This document shows positions 35,894-45,286 of a DNA stretch of 64,000 bases, piece after piece (the stretch's first letter is position 1; each line of letters opens with the position of its first letter). A model generated the notes under the pieces. The model was not told the origin of the DNA and searched no databases. It saw only the letters and a list, made by a program, of their open reading frames with translations. Origin of the DNA: Gemmatimonadaceae bacterium (lineage in GTDB: Bacteria > Gemmatimonadota > Gemmatimonadetes > Gemmatimonadales > Gemmatimonadaceae); contig JADLCY010000002.1 in assembly GCA_020846935.1 (NCBI GenBank), forward strand, positions 248,001-312,000, read 5' to 3'. The position numbers and the translations under genes were made by a program.

Positions 35894-36400
35894 CTATTCA
35901 CCCAGCCGACGAAGCTGAGCCGGCGCCATGGCCCAGACGAGGGTTGCAGCCCCCGAGGTCACCTGACCTGGAAAGTCGAGGAGGAGCGCGCCGCCCTTCT
36001 TGAACGCCACGGCCGGATCCTCCATCCCGGTCATGAGCCACGTCACCAGCGAGCCAAGGTAGGGCTCATGCCCGACGATCGCGACGATCTCGTGTTCATC
36101 GTGCGACGCCAGCCAGGGAAGGAAGTCGCGAATGGGCCGTGACGGACGCAGCTCGTCGATCTCCCACGTGCGCGAGAGCTGATACTCCTCGGCGAGAATC
36201 GCGGCCGTCTGCGTCGAGCGCGTGAGGGGACTGCACGCGAGGCGGGAGATCGACGGAAGGACGCGACGCAATCCGCGAGCGCTGCGTTTCATCTTCTCGC
36301 GACCCTTGTCGGTGAGTGGGCGTTCTTCATCGGTCGCGCTGCGCCTGGCGAAATCGGCGCGCTCCTCGGCAATGGCGTGACGCACGACGAGCAGCTGCAC
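35894..36400 (-). CDS. sixA: Phosphohistidine phosphatase SixA family
   Basis: 168 residues, histidine-phosphatase superfamily. LLVVRHAIAEERADF contains the RHA/RHG catalytic box; SPLTRSTQTAAILAEEY is the second conserved arginine region; AIVGHEPYLGSLVTWLMTG supplies the second histidine. It removes phosphate from phosphohistidine proteins or other phosphomonoesters. GTG at 36400 is chosen because AGGAG lies five bases upstream. The stop codon is immediately followed by the GTG of the CHAD-CYTH gene, a pairing that fits phosphate metabolism. Confidence 0.9.
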   Translation of the reverse strand: MQLLVVRHAIAEERADFARRSATDEERPLTDKGREKMKRSARGLRRVLPSISRLACSPLTRSTQTAAILAEEYQLSRTWEIDELRPSRPIRDFLPWLASHDEHEIVAIVGHEPYLGSLVTWLMTGMEDPAVAFKKGGALLLDFPGQVTSGAATLVWAMAPAQLRRLGE

Positions 36401-36503
36401 ACAAACTCCTGGGAATGGGTGGGTGCGCGCTGACGGGCGCCGCGGGCGGCAATCTACACGGGACGGAGCGGCGGCGCGGGCTTCCCGTCGCTCGTTAGGT
36501 GGG

Positions 36504-37934
36504 CTACTTGAGGCCCACCTGTCCCTTGACGGACGCCACCAGCTTCGCGGCATCGTACCCGATCCCGAGGCGGAAGGTCGTGACCACGTTGCGGATGTCT
36601 CCGGGGTTCTGTGCCGGGTTGCCGCGGAGGACGACGAGGTCCGCCTGCTTGCCGGCGGCGATCGACCCGGTGCGTCCGTCGATGCCGAGTACCCTGGCGC
36701 CGTTGAGCGTCATCACCTGCACGGCTTCGGCGGGCGCGAGTCCCGCCTCGACGAGCAACTCGTAGTTGCGCTGGTCGCCGTACCCGGCGATGACGTGGAG
36801 GCAACACGGGTCGGAGCCCGCCGCCAGGAGCCCTCCGGCGCGCATGAAGGCCACCTCAAAGGCCATCGTCTTGCGAAGCACGTCTCTGGCCACACGGTCA
36901 TTGGCGGTGGCGGCGTTGTCGTACCAACGGCCAACGGCCGCCGCGGCCTCGGGCATGAGTGCGTCGAGCACGCGCTGGTCCTTCTGCAATCGCGACGGGG
37001 TGCTGGTCTCGTACACGGCCAGCGTCGAGGTGAGCGATACCTTGCGATCGACCATCTCCCGGATGGTGCGTTGCACGTCCGGGTTGGAGACGTCGGCCGA
37101 AGCGAAGATCGCGGAGTCCCCCGCGGAGGGGCAGGCGTCGGGCTGCTTGTTGGCGTAGAACTCGGTATTCGCGAACAGCCCGTGCTCCAGGTTGTCGATA
37201 CCAAGAGCGACCGCCTCGCGATAGCCCACGGAGCACAAGTGCGCGGTCACCTTCACTCCGTGCTTGTGTGCCTCGTCGATCGCGGCGCCGAGGGCGGCGC
37301 GCGAGACCTGCGTGTAGGCCTTGAACCAGGTGACGCCCTCCTCGGCCCAGTACTTCACCATGCGGCGGGCGTCGTCAGGGCCGTCGACCGGGTGCATTGC
37401 CCCGGGGCCCGGGCCGGGCCCCTGCAGATACGGGCCGGTCACGAACATCTCCGGCCCCACCATGAGCCCGCGCGTGATCGCGTTCCGGACGTTGATCTCC
37501 TGGTACGAGTCGGTACTCCCGGCCGTGCGCACCGTGGTGATCCCGGCGCCAAGAAACAGCCGGGGATAGCTCTGCAGCATCATCTTCATCGAGCCGCCTG
37601 CTGCAGAGCTGTAGTACATGTGGTCGTGCAACCCGACGATGCCGGGGATGACCGTATGGCCCGAGAGATCGATCACGCGGGCATTCCCCGGGATCGTGAC
37701 GCTGCCCATGGGACCGGTGGCGCGGATGCGCTCGCCCTCGATGAGGACCACCTGGTTCTCCCTCGGCGCCGCGCCCGTGCCATCGATCACACGCACGTTG
37801 GTGAGGGCCACGATCGGCGCGTCGACCGAGACGAACGTGCGAACCTGTGGCGAGAGCTGACGTTCCTGCGCCGTGACGAGGGCCGGCACGCAGGCGAACG
37901 CCGCGACGAATCGGAGGAGCGCTGAGGTCTTCAT
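36504..37934 (-). CDS. Secreted amidohydrolase (imidazolonepropionase-like)
   Basis: 476 residues with a signal peptide (LLRFVAAFACVPALVTA, then QERQ), so probably periplasmic. Metal-dependent amidohydrolase: VIPGIVGLHDHMYY (HxH), a lysine in WFKAYTQ, His in VTAHLCS and NLEHGLF, and Asp in LLAAGSDPCC. The C-terminal LNGARVLGIDGRTGSIAAGKQADLVVL is standard. Family members hydrolyse cyclic amides or dipeptides (Xaa-Pro type); the substrate here is unknown. It starts 85 bases after the multicopper oxidase stop on the same strand. Confidence 0.9.
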   Translation of the reverse strand: MKTSALLRFVAAFACVPALVTAQERQLSPQVRTFVSVDAPIVALTNVRVIDGTGAAPRENQVVLIEGERIRATGPMGSVTIPGNARVIDLSGHTVIPGIVGLHDHMYYSSAAGGSMKMMLQSYPRLFLGAGITTVRTAGSTDSYQEINVRNAITRGLMVGPEMFVTGPYLQGPGPGPGAMHPVDGPDDARRMVKYWAEEGVTWFKAYTQVSRAALGAAIDEAHKHGVKVTAHLCSVGYREAVALGIDNLEHGLFANTEFYANKQPDACPSAGDSAIFASADVSNPDVQRTIREMVDRKVSLTSTLAVYETSTPSRLQKDQRVLDALMPEAAAAVGRWYDNAATANDRVARDVLRKTMAFEVAFMRAGGLLAAGSDPCCLHVIAGYGDQRNYELLVEAGLAPAEAVQVMTLNGARVLGIDGRTGSIAAGKQADLVVLRGNPAQNPGDIRNVVTTFRLGIGYDAAKLVASVKGQVGLK

Positions 37935-38019
37935 CGTGTCGTGGGTCGAGACGGTGAGTCAAGCTGCATGCGTCGTGCTGCGTCGATCCTGCCTCGTGCC
38001 AACCTCCCGCCCCGCGCCT

Positions 38020-40158
38020 TCACCGCACCTCGAACATGCCCATCATGCCGGTGCCCAGGTGCTCGGCGACGTGGCAATGCATCATCCAGCGGCCGGGGTT
38101 CGTGAGCTCGAGCAGGATGTCCATGGTCTCACCGGCCGGCAGGACCGCCGTGTCCTTCCACACCATGTTCGTATTCGGGGCGCCGTTGCGCGAGGTGACG
38201 AGAAAGCGCTGGCCGTGGAAATGGATCGGGTGTGCCATGGCGTGCGTGACCGACGGGTCGTTCACCAGGCGGATCTTCGCGACCTGCCCGACATGGAACT
38301 GCCAGGCGATGGCCATGTTCTCGCGGCCCTGTTCGTCTCGCAAGATCCACGTGACGTCGCGCGCCGTGAACGGGAAGTTCATCATGGGCATGGCGTCGTT
38401 CCAGTCCACCGGCACCGCGATGCCGGTGAGCATGGCCACGGTCGCGGGCGGGACGGCCGGGTCGAGCCGCATGCCCAGCGTCAGGACGTGATCGGGCTCG
38501 CGGTCCGCCAGGTGTCGGTAGCGCGCCACCTCCGCGCGCACCTCCGCATGCTCGCGCAACCGTGCGAACGACGACGCGAGGTCCGGGGCGGCACGTTCGG
38601 CCCCGACCTCTACCACGCCAAGCGTATCATCGACGGGCTTGGCCGTGCCCCGCATGTGATCGAGCCATCGCACGCTGTTGAGCAGCGGGTAGCGGCCCGG
38701 GCGGTCGAATCGCGCTTCGACCACATAGCGTTCGGCGGGCGCCATCACGATCGATTCGACCCAGGCCTCGCGTTCGAAGTCACCGAGGTCGGATCCGATG
38801 AGCTTGAGGCGCGCGCCGGGCAGCCGGAGGTTGAAGAGGCGGGCATTGGCGACGTTGGTGAAATGGAAGCGGACGACCTCTCCGCGCCGTACCTGCAAGT
38901 GATAGTTGGGCTCACCGTTCACCAGCAGCAGGTTCCCGAACCGCCCCATGAGCGCGTGCGTGACCGTATCGGCGCCATAGGGCATGAGCGTGCCGGTGTC
39001 GGTCAGCAGGAAGTCGTCGAGCGCGAGCACCTCTTCGCGGTGAACGGGCACCTGCGCGCGCGCACGCCGGGCGACGAGGATGTTGCCGTAGAGACCGAGG
39101 TCCTGCTGGATGTCCTCACGAACGTGCGGGTGGTACCAGTAGATGCCGGCGTCGGGGAAGCGCAGGTGATAGGTGAACGAGTCGCCGGGCGCGACGGGAT
39201 CCTGCGTGACGTGCGGGACGCCGTCGCTGCGATTGTCGAGCCGCAGTCCGTGCCAGTGGATCGTGGTGGGGAGGTCGAGCGCATTGCGGAACTGCACGGT
39301 GACGTTCGCGCCCTGCCGCACGCGAATCAGCGGGCCCGGGTACTGGCCGTTGTACCCGTACATGACGAAGGTGCGACCGGCGACGGTGCGCCTGACGAGT
39401 GACGCGGTGAGCTGCAGCGTATCACCGTTCCGCACATCACGCACCTCGCGCGGCCTGGCGGGCGTGACCAGGCGGCCCGTGGTGTCTGGCAGCCACGCGC
39501 GCGTCGATGGCGGCGTGTGCGTCATGGAGGTGGGGGCGATGCGCGGATCGACCCACGGCATGGGCCACCCGGTCGCGTGGCCGGCGTGTTCGCTGGCCGG
39601 GGCGCCGGCCAGCATGGTCGCCATGGCGTCGCGGTGGGCGAGCAGGAGCGCACCAGGGCTCGTGGCGCGCACGACGAGCCGCCCGCTCCGCGTGCGCACC
39701 ATCGCCGACGACTCGGCCGACACCAGGACGCGGAAGTTCTCGAACGGAAGTTCTCCGAGGGCGTTGGCGCCATTGCGCACCACGCCGAGCTTCACCTCGC
39801 GGGCGTGCGTGAGATCGTAGCCCCAGGCGACGAATGCGCGATAGGCACCTAACGATGCCGGTGGCGGGAGGCCTTCGAGACGAGCCACCAGGAAGTGGCG
39901 CAGCTGGCCATCCGGGCGTACCGCTACCCCGAACGGGGTGGGCACCCAGCGCAGCTCGAGCATGCCACGCACGCCGTCGAGTCCCGGGGTCGGCACCAGC
40001 TCGGCGCAGAACGGCGTCGCGAAGGGCGGCAGGTCCATCGCACAGCGCGGCTCCTGCCAGCCGGGCGGGGGGAGCTGAGCACGTGCCGCCGTCCCCCCAA
40101 AGAGGAGGGCGAGTCCGCAACCCATCGCGAGCCCCCGCAGTCGCGCGTACCGTCGCAT
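38020..40158 (-). CDS. Multicopper oxidase with N-terminal extension
   Basis: 712 residues with a signal peptide (AMGCGLALLFGGTAARA). The copper motifs are complete: IHWHGLRLDN (301-), IYWYHPHVRED, HPIHFHGQRFLV, and the C-terminal WMMHCHVAEHLGTGMMGMFEV, in which the type-1 axial position is Met-like. The cupredoxin domains only begin near residue 245. Residues 30-200 form an extra domain without copper ligands, and 180-220 is His/Pro-rich (HAGHATGW, SMTHTPPSTR). Periplasmic oxidase of metals, phenols or other reductants. Divergent from the DUF4403 lipoprotein gene. Confidence 0.92.
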   Translation of the reverse strand: MRRYARLRGLAMGCGLALLFGGTAARAQLPPPGWQEPRCAMDLPPFATPFCAELVPTPGLDGVRGMLELRWVPTPFGVAVRPDGQLRHFLVARLEGLPPPASLGAYRAFVAWGYDLTHAREVKLGVVRNGANALGELPFENFRVLVSAESSAMVRTRSGRLVVRATSPGALLLAHRDAMATMLAGAPASEHAGHATGWPMPWVDPRIAPTSMTHTPPSTRAWLPDTTGRLVTPARPREVRDVRNGDTLQLTASLVRRTVAGRTFVMYGYNGQYPGPLIRVRQGANVTVQFRNALDLPTTIHWHGLRLDNRSDGVPHVTQDPVAPGDSFTYHLRFPDAGIYWYHPHVREDIQQDLGLYGNILVARRARAQVPVHREEVLALDDFLLTDTGTLMPYGADTVTHALMGRFGNLLLVNGEPNYHLQVRRGEVVRFHFTNVANARLFNLRLPGARLKLIGSDLGDFEREAWVESIVMAPAERYVVEARFDRPGRYPLLNSVRWLDHMRGTAKPVDDTLGVVEVGAERAAPDLASSFARLREHAEVRAEVARYRHLADREPDHVLTLGMRLDPAVPPATVAMLTGIAVPVDWNDAMPMMNFPFTARDVTWILRDEQGRENMAIAWQFHVGQVAKIRLVNDPSVTHAMAHPIHFHGQRFLVTSRNGAPNTNMVWKDTAVLPAGETMDILLELTNPGRWMMHCHVAEHLGTGMMGMFEVR

Positions 40159-40249
40159 GGCGCGGAATCTCGCTGGCGGACCTCCATCGCACGAGCGCCG
40201 TCAGGCCTTACGTCGGCCGCTCCGCGCACCGAGCTTAGAAACAGGACCG

Positions 40250-41791
40250 ATGCGCGCTCCCACACACCGCCTACCCGCCGGCTCCGGTCGGCGCCGCATG
40301 CGACGTCTGTTCGGCGTTGCGGCGGTGTCCATGGGCGCGATCGCCTGCTCGGGCACGCCGGACCTCGAGGCACCGCCGCCCCTCGTCGTCGACGATCCCG
40401 TCGATTCCCTGAAGCCCATCGAGCCCTCGGTCATCGAGTCGGAAGTGCGCTACGACCTCGCACCGGCGCTGGCCGCGCTCGAGCAGGCGGTGCCGCGACG
40501 CTTCGGCGACATCGGTCAGAGGCTCGACGTCGAGACAAACCGTCGACTGCATGTGGCCTTTGCCGCCACCCGCGCGCCTTTTCGCATCGACATCGACGGG
40601 CTTCGCGTCACCGTGTCCACCGTCGTGGAGTACGAAGGCCGCGGCTGGTACAAGCCACCGATCGGCCCGGAGATCAGCTCGGCGTGCGGCACCGGCCCCG
40701 ACGTACCGAGGCCGCGTGCGCGTGTGCGGCTGGTCAGCCAGATCGCGATCAATCCCACGTGGGCCCTCTCGGCCCGCACCCGCATCGCGAGTGTCGAACC
40801 CGTCACCACCACCGAGCGCGACAAGTGCCGCGTCACGATCTTCCGCGCCGATGTCACGGACAAGGTGATGCAGGCGACGCGATCGGTGCTCCAGCAGCAG
40901 ATTCAGCGGCTCGATCGATCCATCGCCCAGGTCCAGACGCGCGATCGCTTCGAGCGATGGTGGCGGGACATGTCGCGCGCCATTCGACTGACCGACAGCG
41001 TGTGGTTCACGATCAATCCCTCGGACGTACGGCTGATCGGTGTGCGCACCGACTCCGGTACCATGGTCGCGAGCCTGCGATTGACCGCCCGACCACGTAT
41101 CGAGACGGGCAATCGGCCGAATGATTTCGACCTGTTCACGCCGCTTCCGCGGCTCGAGCGGTCGGACTCGACCGGTGGGCGCCTGCAGGTGACGCTCGAC
41201 GGCGAGATCGACTACGGCGTGGCCACCGGGATGCTGCGGCGCGCGCTCGTCGGAAAGGAGATCCCGGTCGCCAACCGCACGGTGACCATCCGGTCCATCA
41301 CGTTGCTCGGCATCGGTGGGGGACGCGTGGCGCTCGGCGTGCGCTTCAGCGGTGGCGTGACCGGGCAACTCTACCTCACCGGAACGCCACGTTACGACAC
41401 CGACGCGGATCAACTCCTGGTGCCCGACCTCGCATACGATCTGCGCACGAGCGACGCCCTGGCGCGGGGTCTGGCATGGCTCAAGGATGATGCCATCCAG
41501 AACTTCCTCCGCGACCGCGCGCGCTTTCCGGTGACGGGGCAGCTCGATCGCCTGCGGGTGCTGGCCGAGCAGGGCATGAACCGCGAACTGGCCAGCGGGG
41601 TGCGACTGGTCGGTCAACTTGACCGCGCCGAGGCGGTGGCTGTCCGCGCCACACGAGCGGCGCTTCGCGTGAGGGCCGTGGCGTCCGGATCAGCGTATCT
41701 CGATATAGACAAGCCACTTACGTTCCGGCGTCCCGTGCCAGGTCGACCGGCGTCATCCGGCAGGGCCGCCGGTCCCCCCGCCAACGACTAG
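40250..41791 (+). CDS. DUF4403-family lipoprotein
   Basis: 513 residues. The N-terminus has a hydrophobic stretch and lipobox-like VSMGAIAC, so it is probably lipid-anchored. LAALEQAVPRRFGDIGQRLD, AFAATRAPFRIDIDGLRV and VVEYEGRGWYKPPIG match the repeated pattern of DUF4403 proteins, whose two tandem domains resemble lipid-binding tubular (TULIP/BPI) folds; function unknown. The ATG at 40250 follows AGGA at suitable spacing and starts right before the basic signal region. It shares a 91-base divergent promoter region with the multicopper oxidase gene. Confidence 0.82.
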   Translation: MRAPTHRLPAGSGRRRMRRLFGVAAVSMGAIACSGTPDLEAPPPLVVDDPVDSLKPIEPSVIESEVRYDLAPALAALEQAVPRRFGDIGQRLDVETNRRLHVAFAATRAPFRIDIDGLRVTVSTVVEYEGRGWYKPPIGPEISSACGTGPDVPRPRARVRLVSQIAINPTWALSARTRIASVEPVTTTERDKCRVTIFRADVTDKVMQATRSVLQQQIQRLDRSIAQVQTRDRFERWWRDMSRAIRLTDSVWFTINPSDVRLIGVRTDSGTMVASLRLTARPRIETGNRPNDFDLFTPLPRLERSDSTGGRLQVTLDGEIDYGVATGMLRRALVGKEIPVANRTVTIRSITLLGIGGGRVALGVRFSGGVTGQLYLTGTPRYDTDADQLLVPDLAYDLRTSDALARGLAWLKDDAIQNFLRDRARFPVTGQLDRLRVLAEQGMNRELASGVRLVGQLDRAEAVAVRATRAALRVRAVASGSAYLDIDKPLTFRRPVPGRPASSGRAAGPPAND

Positions 41792-42133
41792 TAGTTGCCC
41801 CAGTGTTCAGGCCGCGTCGAGGGCTGGCATCCTTCGGTCCGACGGGGCCAGGGGTAGCCCCAGTGTCCAGCCGCCGAACCCGTTCTCAGCTTTGGCGTCT
41901 GGGTCAGATGGGTGCGGACGCTGGGTGGCGGGGCGAGTGAGGGGCAGGGATCGACGCGCGGACGTCACGGGCGGTGCGTGGGGCCGGAACCCCGGCCAGG
42001 GTTATCCGGGCGCGTCGTTCTCCTTCGCCGGTGACGCGGAGAAATCGTCGGGGATACGTGGGGAGCAGAACGCGAACGGCGCGGCGATCGAGTGATCGCC
42101 GCGCCGTTTCGCTACCCACGGGTTCGCAGGAGA
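41792..42133. other. Intergenic stretch with a short direct repeat and a terminator
   Basis: About 340 bases between the convergent DUF4403 and Ig-repeat genes. GCCCCAGTGT occurs at 41797-41806 and again exactly 60 bases later at 41857-41866, with flanks partly conserved. A strong hairpin lies near 42075-42108. No convincing gene. Confidence 0.55.
42075..42108. terminator. Strong bidirectional hairpin
   Basis: Perfect 15-bp stem AACGGCGCGGCGATC (42075-42089) and its complement (42094-42108) around a GAGT loop. It lies 26 bases beyond the stop of the minus-strand Ig-repeat gene. On the plus strand TTTC follows. Confidence 0.75.
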
Positions 42134-45082
42134 TCAGGGCACGTTGAAATCGGTCGAACGCGTGGATCCGCGCAGCAAGTCTCCCGCACGGGGCTGCGGG
42201 GTGATGATGCCGGCGCCCGTCCATCCAAACGCGGTCGTGCCTGTCGTGTTCTGCCCGGCTTCGAGCCGCGACCCCACCGGGAAGCCATTGAGACCAGCGA
42301 TGTCCGGCATCGCGAGGTCGTACGTGCTCGCGCTGCCTACCGCCGCGAGATAGCCGCCCGTCGCGCTGATAGTGAGGCTGTTTGACGTGGAACCGGCGGA
42401 TGAGGTGATGGAGAAGCTCACCAGTTGACGGTATTCGGTCGGCAGCGCACCCTGGAACCGGAAGCGCGGATAGGCACCGACGGCGAGCGACGTGATCGTG
42501 GGCTCGGTGATCTTGGGGCCCAGGTCCATGGTCTGATTGGCGACGGCGCCCACGTACTTGAGCAGGATCCTGGCGTCGCTGGAATTGCCACCCGCCGGAG
42601 ACGCGAAGGCATAGAGGCCATGCACGTCGCCGCTGATCATGCGGCTCCCCGGCAGTCCAGCCCAGGTGCGTGCCGGATCGACACTCGGGGAGAAGTCATT
42701 GGCAAAGCCCAGCGTCTCGCCGTTCGCGGTGGTGAGGAGCGTGTTGAGCATGAGCTCTTCATTCATCGTGTTCGTGAACGTGGCCGTCGCGGTGGCCGGT
42801 GCGAAGGCGCTGGCCGCGTCGAAGTCGATCACGCTCGGCATTGCGCCTCCATCGGGAATGCTGAGGTTGCGGAAGAGCACGACCTTGTCCGCCGGCATGC
42901 CGACGGTCGAGCGCGTGCCCACGAAGTCGACGGCGCCACTGGCCACACCGCGGAACGTCACGGTTGGACTCCCGGTGCCGGTGTACATCGCCAACGCCCC
43001 ACCGAGCGACAGCACGGCAAGCTGCCCGACGCCGACTCCGGCCACGGTGCCGGTGATGGTCTTGGTCGACTGCGTATCGTTGCAGTTGTCCGTGCCGACG
43101 GTCGTGAGCTCGGTCGCGGTGCCGTAGAAGACTTCAGTCGTGTACGTCCCGGCGAGTCCGGCGCGGGCATAACTCCCCCGCGCGCGCCGGTTGGTGCTCC
43201 GCTGCTGCTCGAACAGGGCCCGCCCCCTCACAAGCCGCGAGCGCGAGCCACGCACGGTGGCATCGGCTGCGATGCGCGCGCTGGTCTCCTGGAGCACATA
43301 CGCGACCGCGCCGCGACCGGAACTGATGGTGAAGTTGAACTTCGTGACCGTCCCGGCGGTCGATGGTGTCACCCGCTGCCAGGCGTTGGTGCCATCCTGA
43401 TAGGCAAAGAACACCGGCGTCTCCGACGCGCTGCAGAACTGCCACTCGGCGTTCCCGCCGGAACCCGGCGTGGCGACGGTGAGCGAAAGGGAGGTATTGA
43501 CCGGCGTGAGTCCCGCACCCGTGCCGGTGATCGTGACCGAATATGTCCCGGCGGGCGTGCCGGCACCGACCGCGATGTTGGCCGTACTGCTGCTCGCCGT
43601 CGTTGGTGACGGAGTGAAGCCGATCGTGACGCCGCCCGGGGCGCCGGAGGACTGGAGCGTGACGTCACCAGGATAGTTCGTGCGCGTGATGTTCACGGTC
43701 GTCGATCCGCTCGCGCCCTGCTGCACGGTGACCGCGGCCGGTGACAGCGAGAGCGCAATGCCGCCCGGCGCTGCCGACACGGTGACGGGGAAGAACAGCA
43801 CGCGATCGGTGAGCCCGGTCGCCGTCGCCCGCAGCGACAGGTTGTAGGTGCCAAGCGGCGTGTTGCTGGCCACGTTGACCGTGAAGGTCGACGACGTCCC
43901 GGTGGTCGTTCCCGGCGCGAACGTGCCAGAGATGCCGGCCGGAGGACTGTCGAACACCAGGCTCACGGCGCCGGTAAAGTTCGTGCGACTGATCGTGAGC
44001 GTTGCCGTGCCCGCGTTCCCCTGCTGCACGGTGAGCTGCGTCGGCGCGATGGCGATGGTGTAGGCCGGCGCGGAGACATTCAGCGTGAACTGCGCCGTGC
44101 GATCAGCGAGGCCCGTCGCGGTGCCGCGCACCGTCACGGTGTACGTGCCCGGTGCGACCGCGGCACCAACGCTGACGGTCATCGTCGACGCGTTGGTGGT
44201 CGAGGCGGCCGGAAGGAATGTGGCCGAGATGCCGGCAGGCGGACTGTCGAGCGACAGCGTCACCGCGCCCTGGAAGTTGGTGCGGTCGATGTTCACCGTG
44301 GCCGTCCCGTTGCTCCCCGGTGCGAGCGCCATGGTGGCCGGCGCTACAGCGAGCGTGTAGCCCGCGGCCGCCGTGACCGTGATCGCCAGCGCCGCTGACT
44401 TTGGTGCGATGCCGGTGCCCGTGCCCTGGATGGTCACGTTGTATGTGCCCGGCGCGACCGTGGCCGCGACCGCGACCGAAAGCGCCGAGGCGTCACCCGT
44501 GGGCGCTGCCGGCGTGAAGGTGCCGGTAATGCCGGCCGGAGCGTTCTGAAGTGCGAGCGCGACGGCTCCGGCGAAGTTCGAGCGCGTGATGGCGATGTTG
44601 CTGGTCCCGTTGCCGCCCTGAGCGATGGTCAGCGCTGCCGGTGTCGCTGCGAGCGTGAAGTCCGGCGCTGCGGTCACCGTGAGAGTGTAGGTCGTGGTGG
44701 CTTCACCGATCCCGGCCGCCGAGCCTCGCACGGTGGCCGTGTAGGTGCCGGCGGGCACGGTGCTGGCTACGGCCACGAGCACTGTCGCCGAGGTGGTCGC
44801 ACCGGACAGCGAGGCCGGGGTCACGGTGGTCGTCACGCCAGAAGGGAGCCCGGCGATGGCGAGCGACACGGCACCGCTGAATCCACCGCCGCGCGTGAGG
44901 GCGATGTTCACGGTACCCGTCCCGCCCTGCTGAACGGTCAGGGCACCGGGATTCACCGCGACGGTGATGGAACCGGGGTTACCGGTCGGACCTTCGTCGC
45001 CCCCTCCTCCACAGGCCGTACCAATGGCGAGAACGAGCAACACTGCTGACGAGACAGCGCGGTTCCTGATGTGCGACCACAT
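42134..45082 (-). CDS. Large Ig-repeat lipoprotein, paralogue A
   Basis: 982 residues. The signal peptide ends in VLLVLAIGTAC, then GGGGDEG, a probable lipobox. Residues about 38-510 are five Ig-like repeats of roughly 92 residues, each opening in the style of DFTLAATPAALTIAQGGNGT and containing xRTNFxGAV and (P)AGTYTVTVRGTATG. The C-terminal 450 residues begin WQFCSASETPVFFAYQDGTN; I recognise no family. They share many short blocks with the paralogue at 49690-52656 (RMISGDVHGLYAFASP, GWTGAGIITPQPRAGD). It was probably translocated to the cell surface. The ATG at 45082 is preceded by GGGGAGG; an upstream in-frame start is less likely. Confidence 0.82.
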   Translation of the reverse strand: MWSHIRNRAVSSAVLLVLAIGTACGGGGDEGPTGNPGSITVAVNPGALTVQQGGTGTVNIALTRGGGFSGAVSLAIAGLPSGVTTTVTPASLSGATTSATVLVAVASTVPAGTYTATVRGSAAGIGEATTTYTLTVTAAPDFTLAATPAALTIAQGGNGTSNIAITRSNFAGAVALALQNAPAGITGTFTPAAPTGDASALSVAVAATVAPGTYNVTIQGTGTGIAPKSAALAITVTAAAGYTLAVAPATMALAPGSNGTATVNIDRTNFQGAVTLSLDSPPAGISATFLPAASTTNASTMTVSVGAAVAPGTYTVTVRGTATGLADRTAQFTLNVSAPAYTIAIAPTQLTVQQGNAGTATLTISRTNFTGAVSLVFDSPPAGISGTFAPGTTTGTSSTFTVNVASNTPLGTYNLSLRATATGLTDRVLFFPVTVSAAPGGIALSLSPAAVTVQQGASGSTTVNITRTNYPGDVTLQSSGAPGGVTIGFTPSPTTASSSTANIAVGAGTPAGTYSVTITGTGAGLTPVNTSLSLTVATPGSGGNAEWQFCSASETPVFFAYQDGTNAWQRVTPSTAGTVTKFNFTISSGRGAVAYVLQETSARIAADATVRGSRSRLVRGRALFEQQRSTNRRARGSYARAGLAGTYTTEVFYGTATELTTVGTDNCNDTQSTKTITGTVAGVGVGQLAVLSLGGALAMYTGTGSPTVTFRGVASGAVDFVGTRSTVGMPADKVVLFRNLSIPDGGAMPSVIDFDAASAFAPATATATFTNTMNEELMLNTLLTTANGETLGFANDFSPSVDPARTWAGLPGSRMISGDVHGLYAFASPAGGNSSDARILLKYVGAVANQTMDLGPKITEPTITSLAVGAYPRFRFQGALPTEYRQLVSFSITSSAGSTSNSLTISATGGYLAAVGSASTYDLAMPDIAGLNGFPVGSRLEAGQNTTGTTAFGWTGAGIITPQPRAGDLLRGSTRSTDFNVP

Positions 45083-45286
45083 AGCCAACCTCCCCTCGAA
45101 TCGATGTATGAGCAGCATCGGGGGATCGGCGCGCACACTCGCGCATGCGACGACGTCCCGGTGCGCCGAACCAGTCAACGCGACGGTGGCTGCCTTCGGG
45201 GCATTTGCCCGAACCACCTCGCGTGCCGTTCAACGAACCGAGACGTCTGTTTTTCTCGCGTTGCCTCAGGCCTGGTCGCGAACTCG

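Noticed and set aside
36423-37925. 500-residue open frame opposite the amidohydrolase gene
   Set aside because: No recognisable motif and rich in Arg/His/Gly; the minus frame has the full amidohydrolase motif set and a signal peptide.
41892-42095. 67-residue Gly-rich open frame downstream of the DUF4403 gene
   Set aside because: No ribosome-binding site, no motif, and it runs into the terminator hairpin.
42425-43609. 394-residue plus-strand frame opposite Ig-repeat paralogue A
   Set aside because: Arg/Gly/His-rich shadow; no family motif; overlaps completely with a convincing minus-strand gene.
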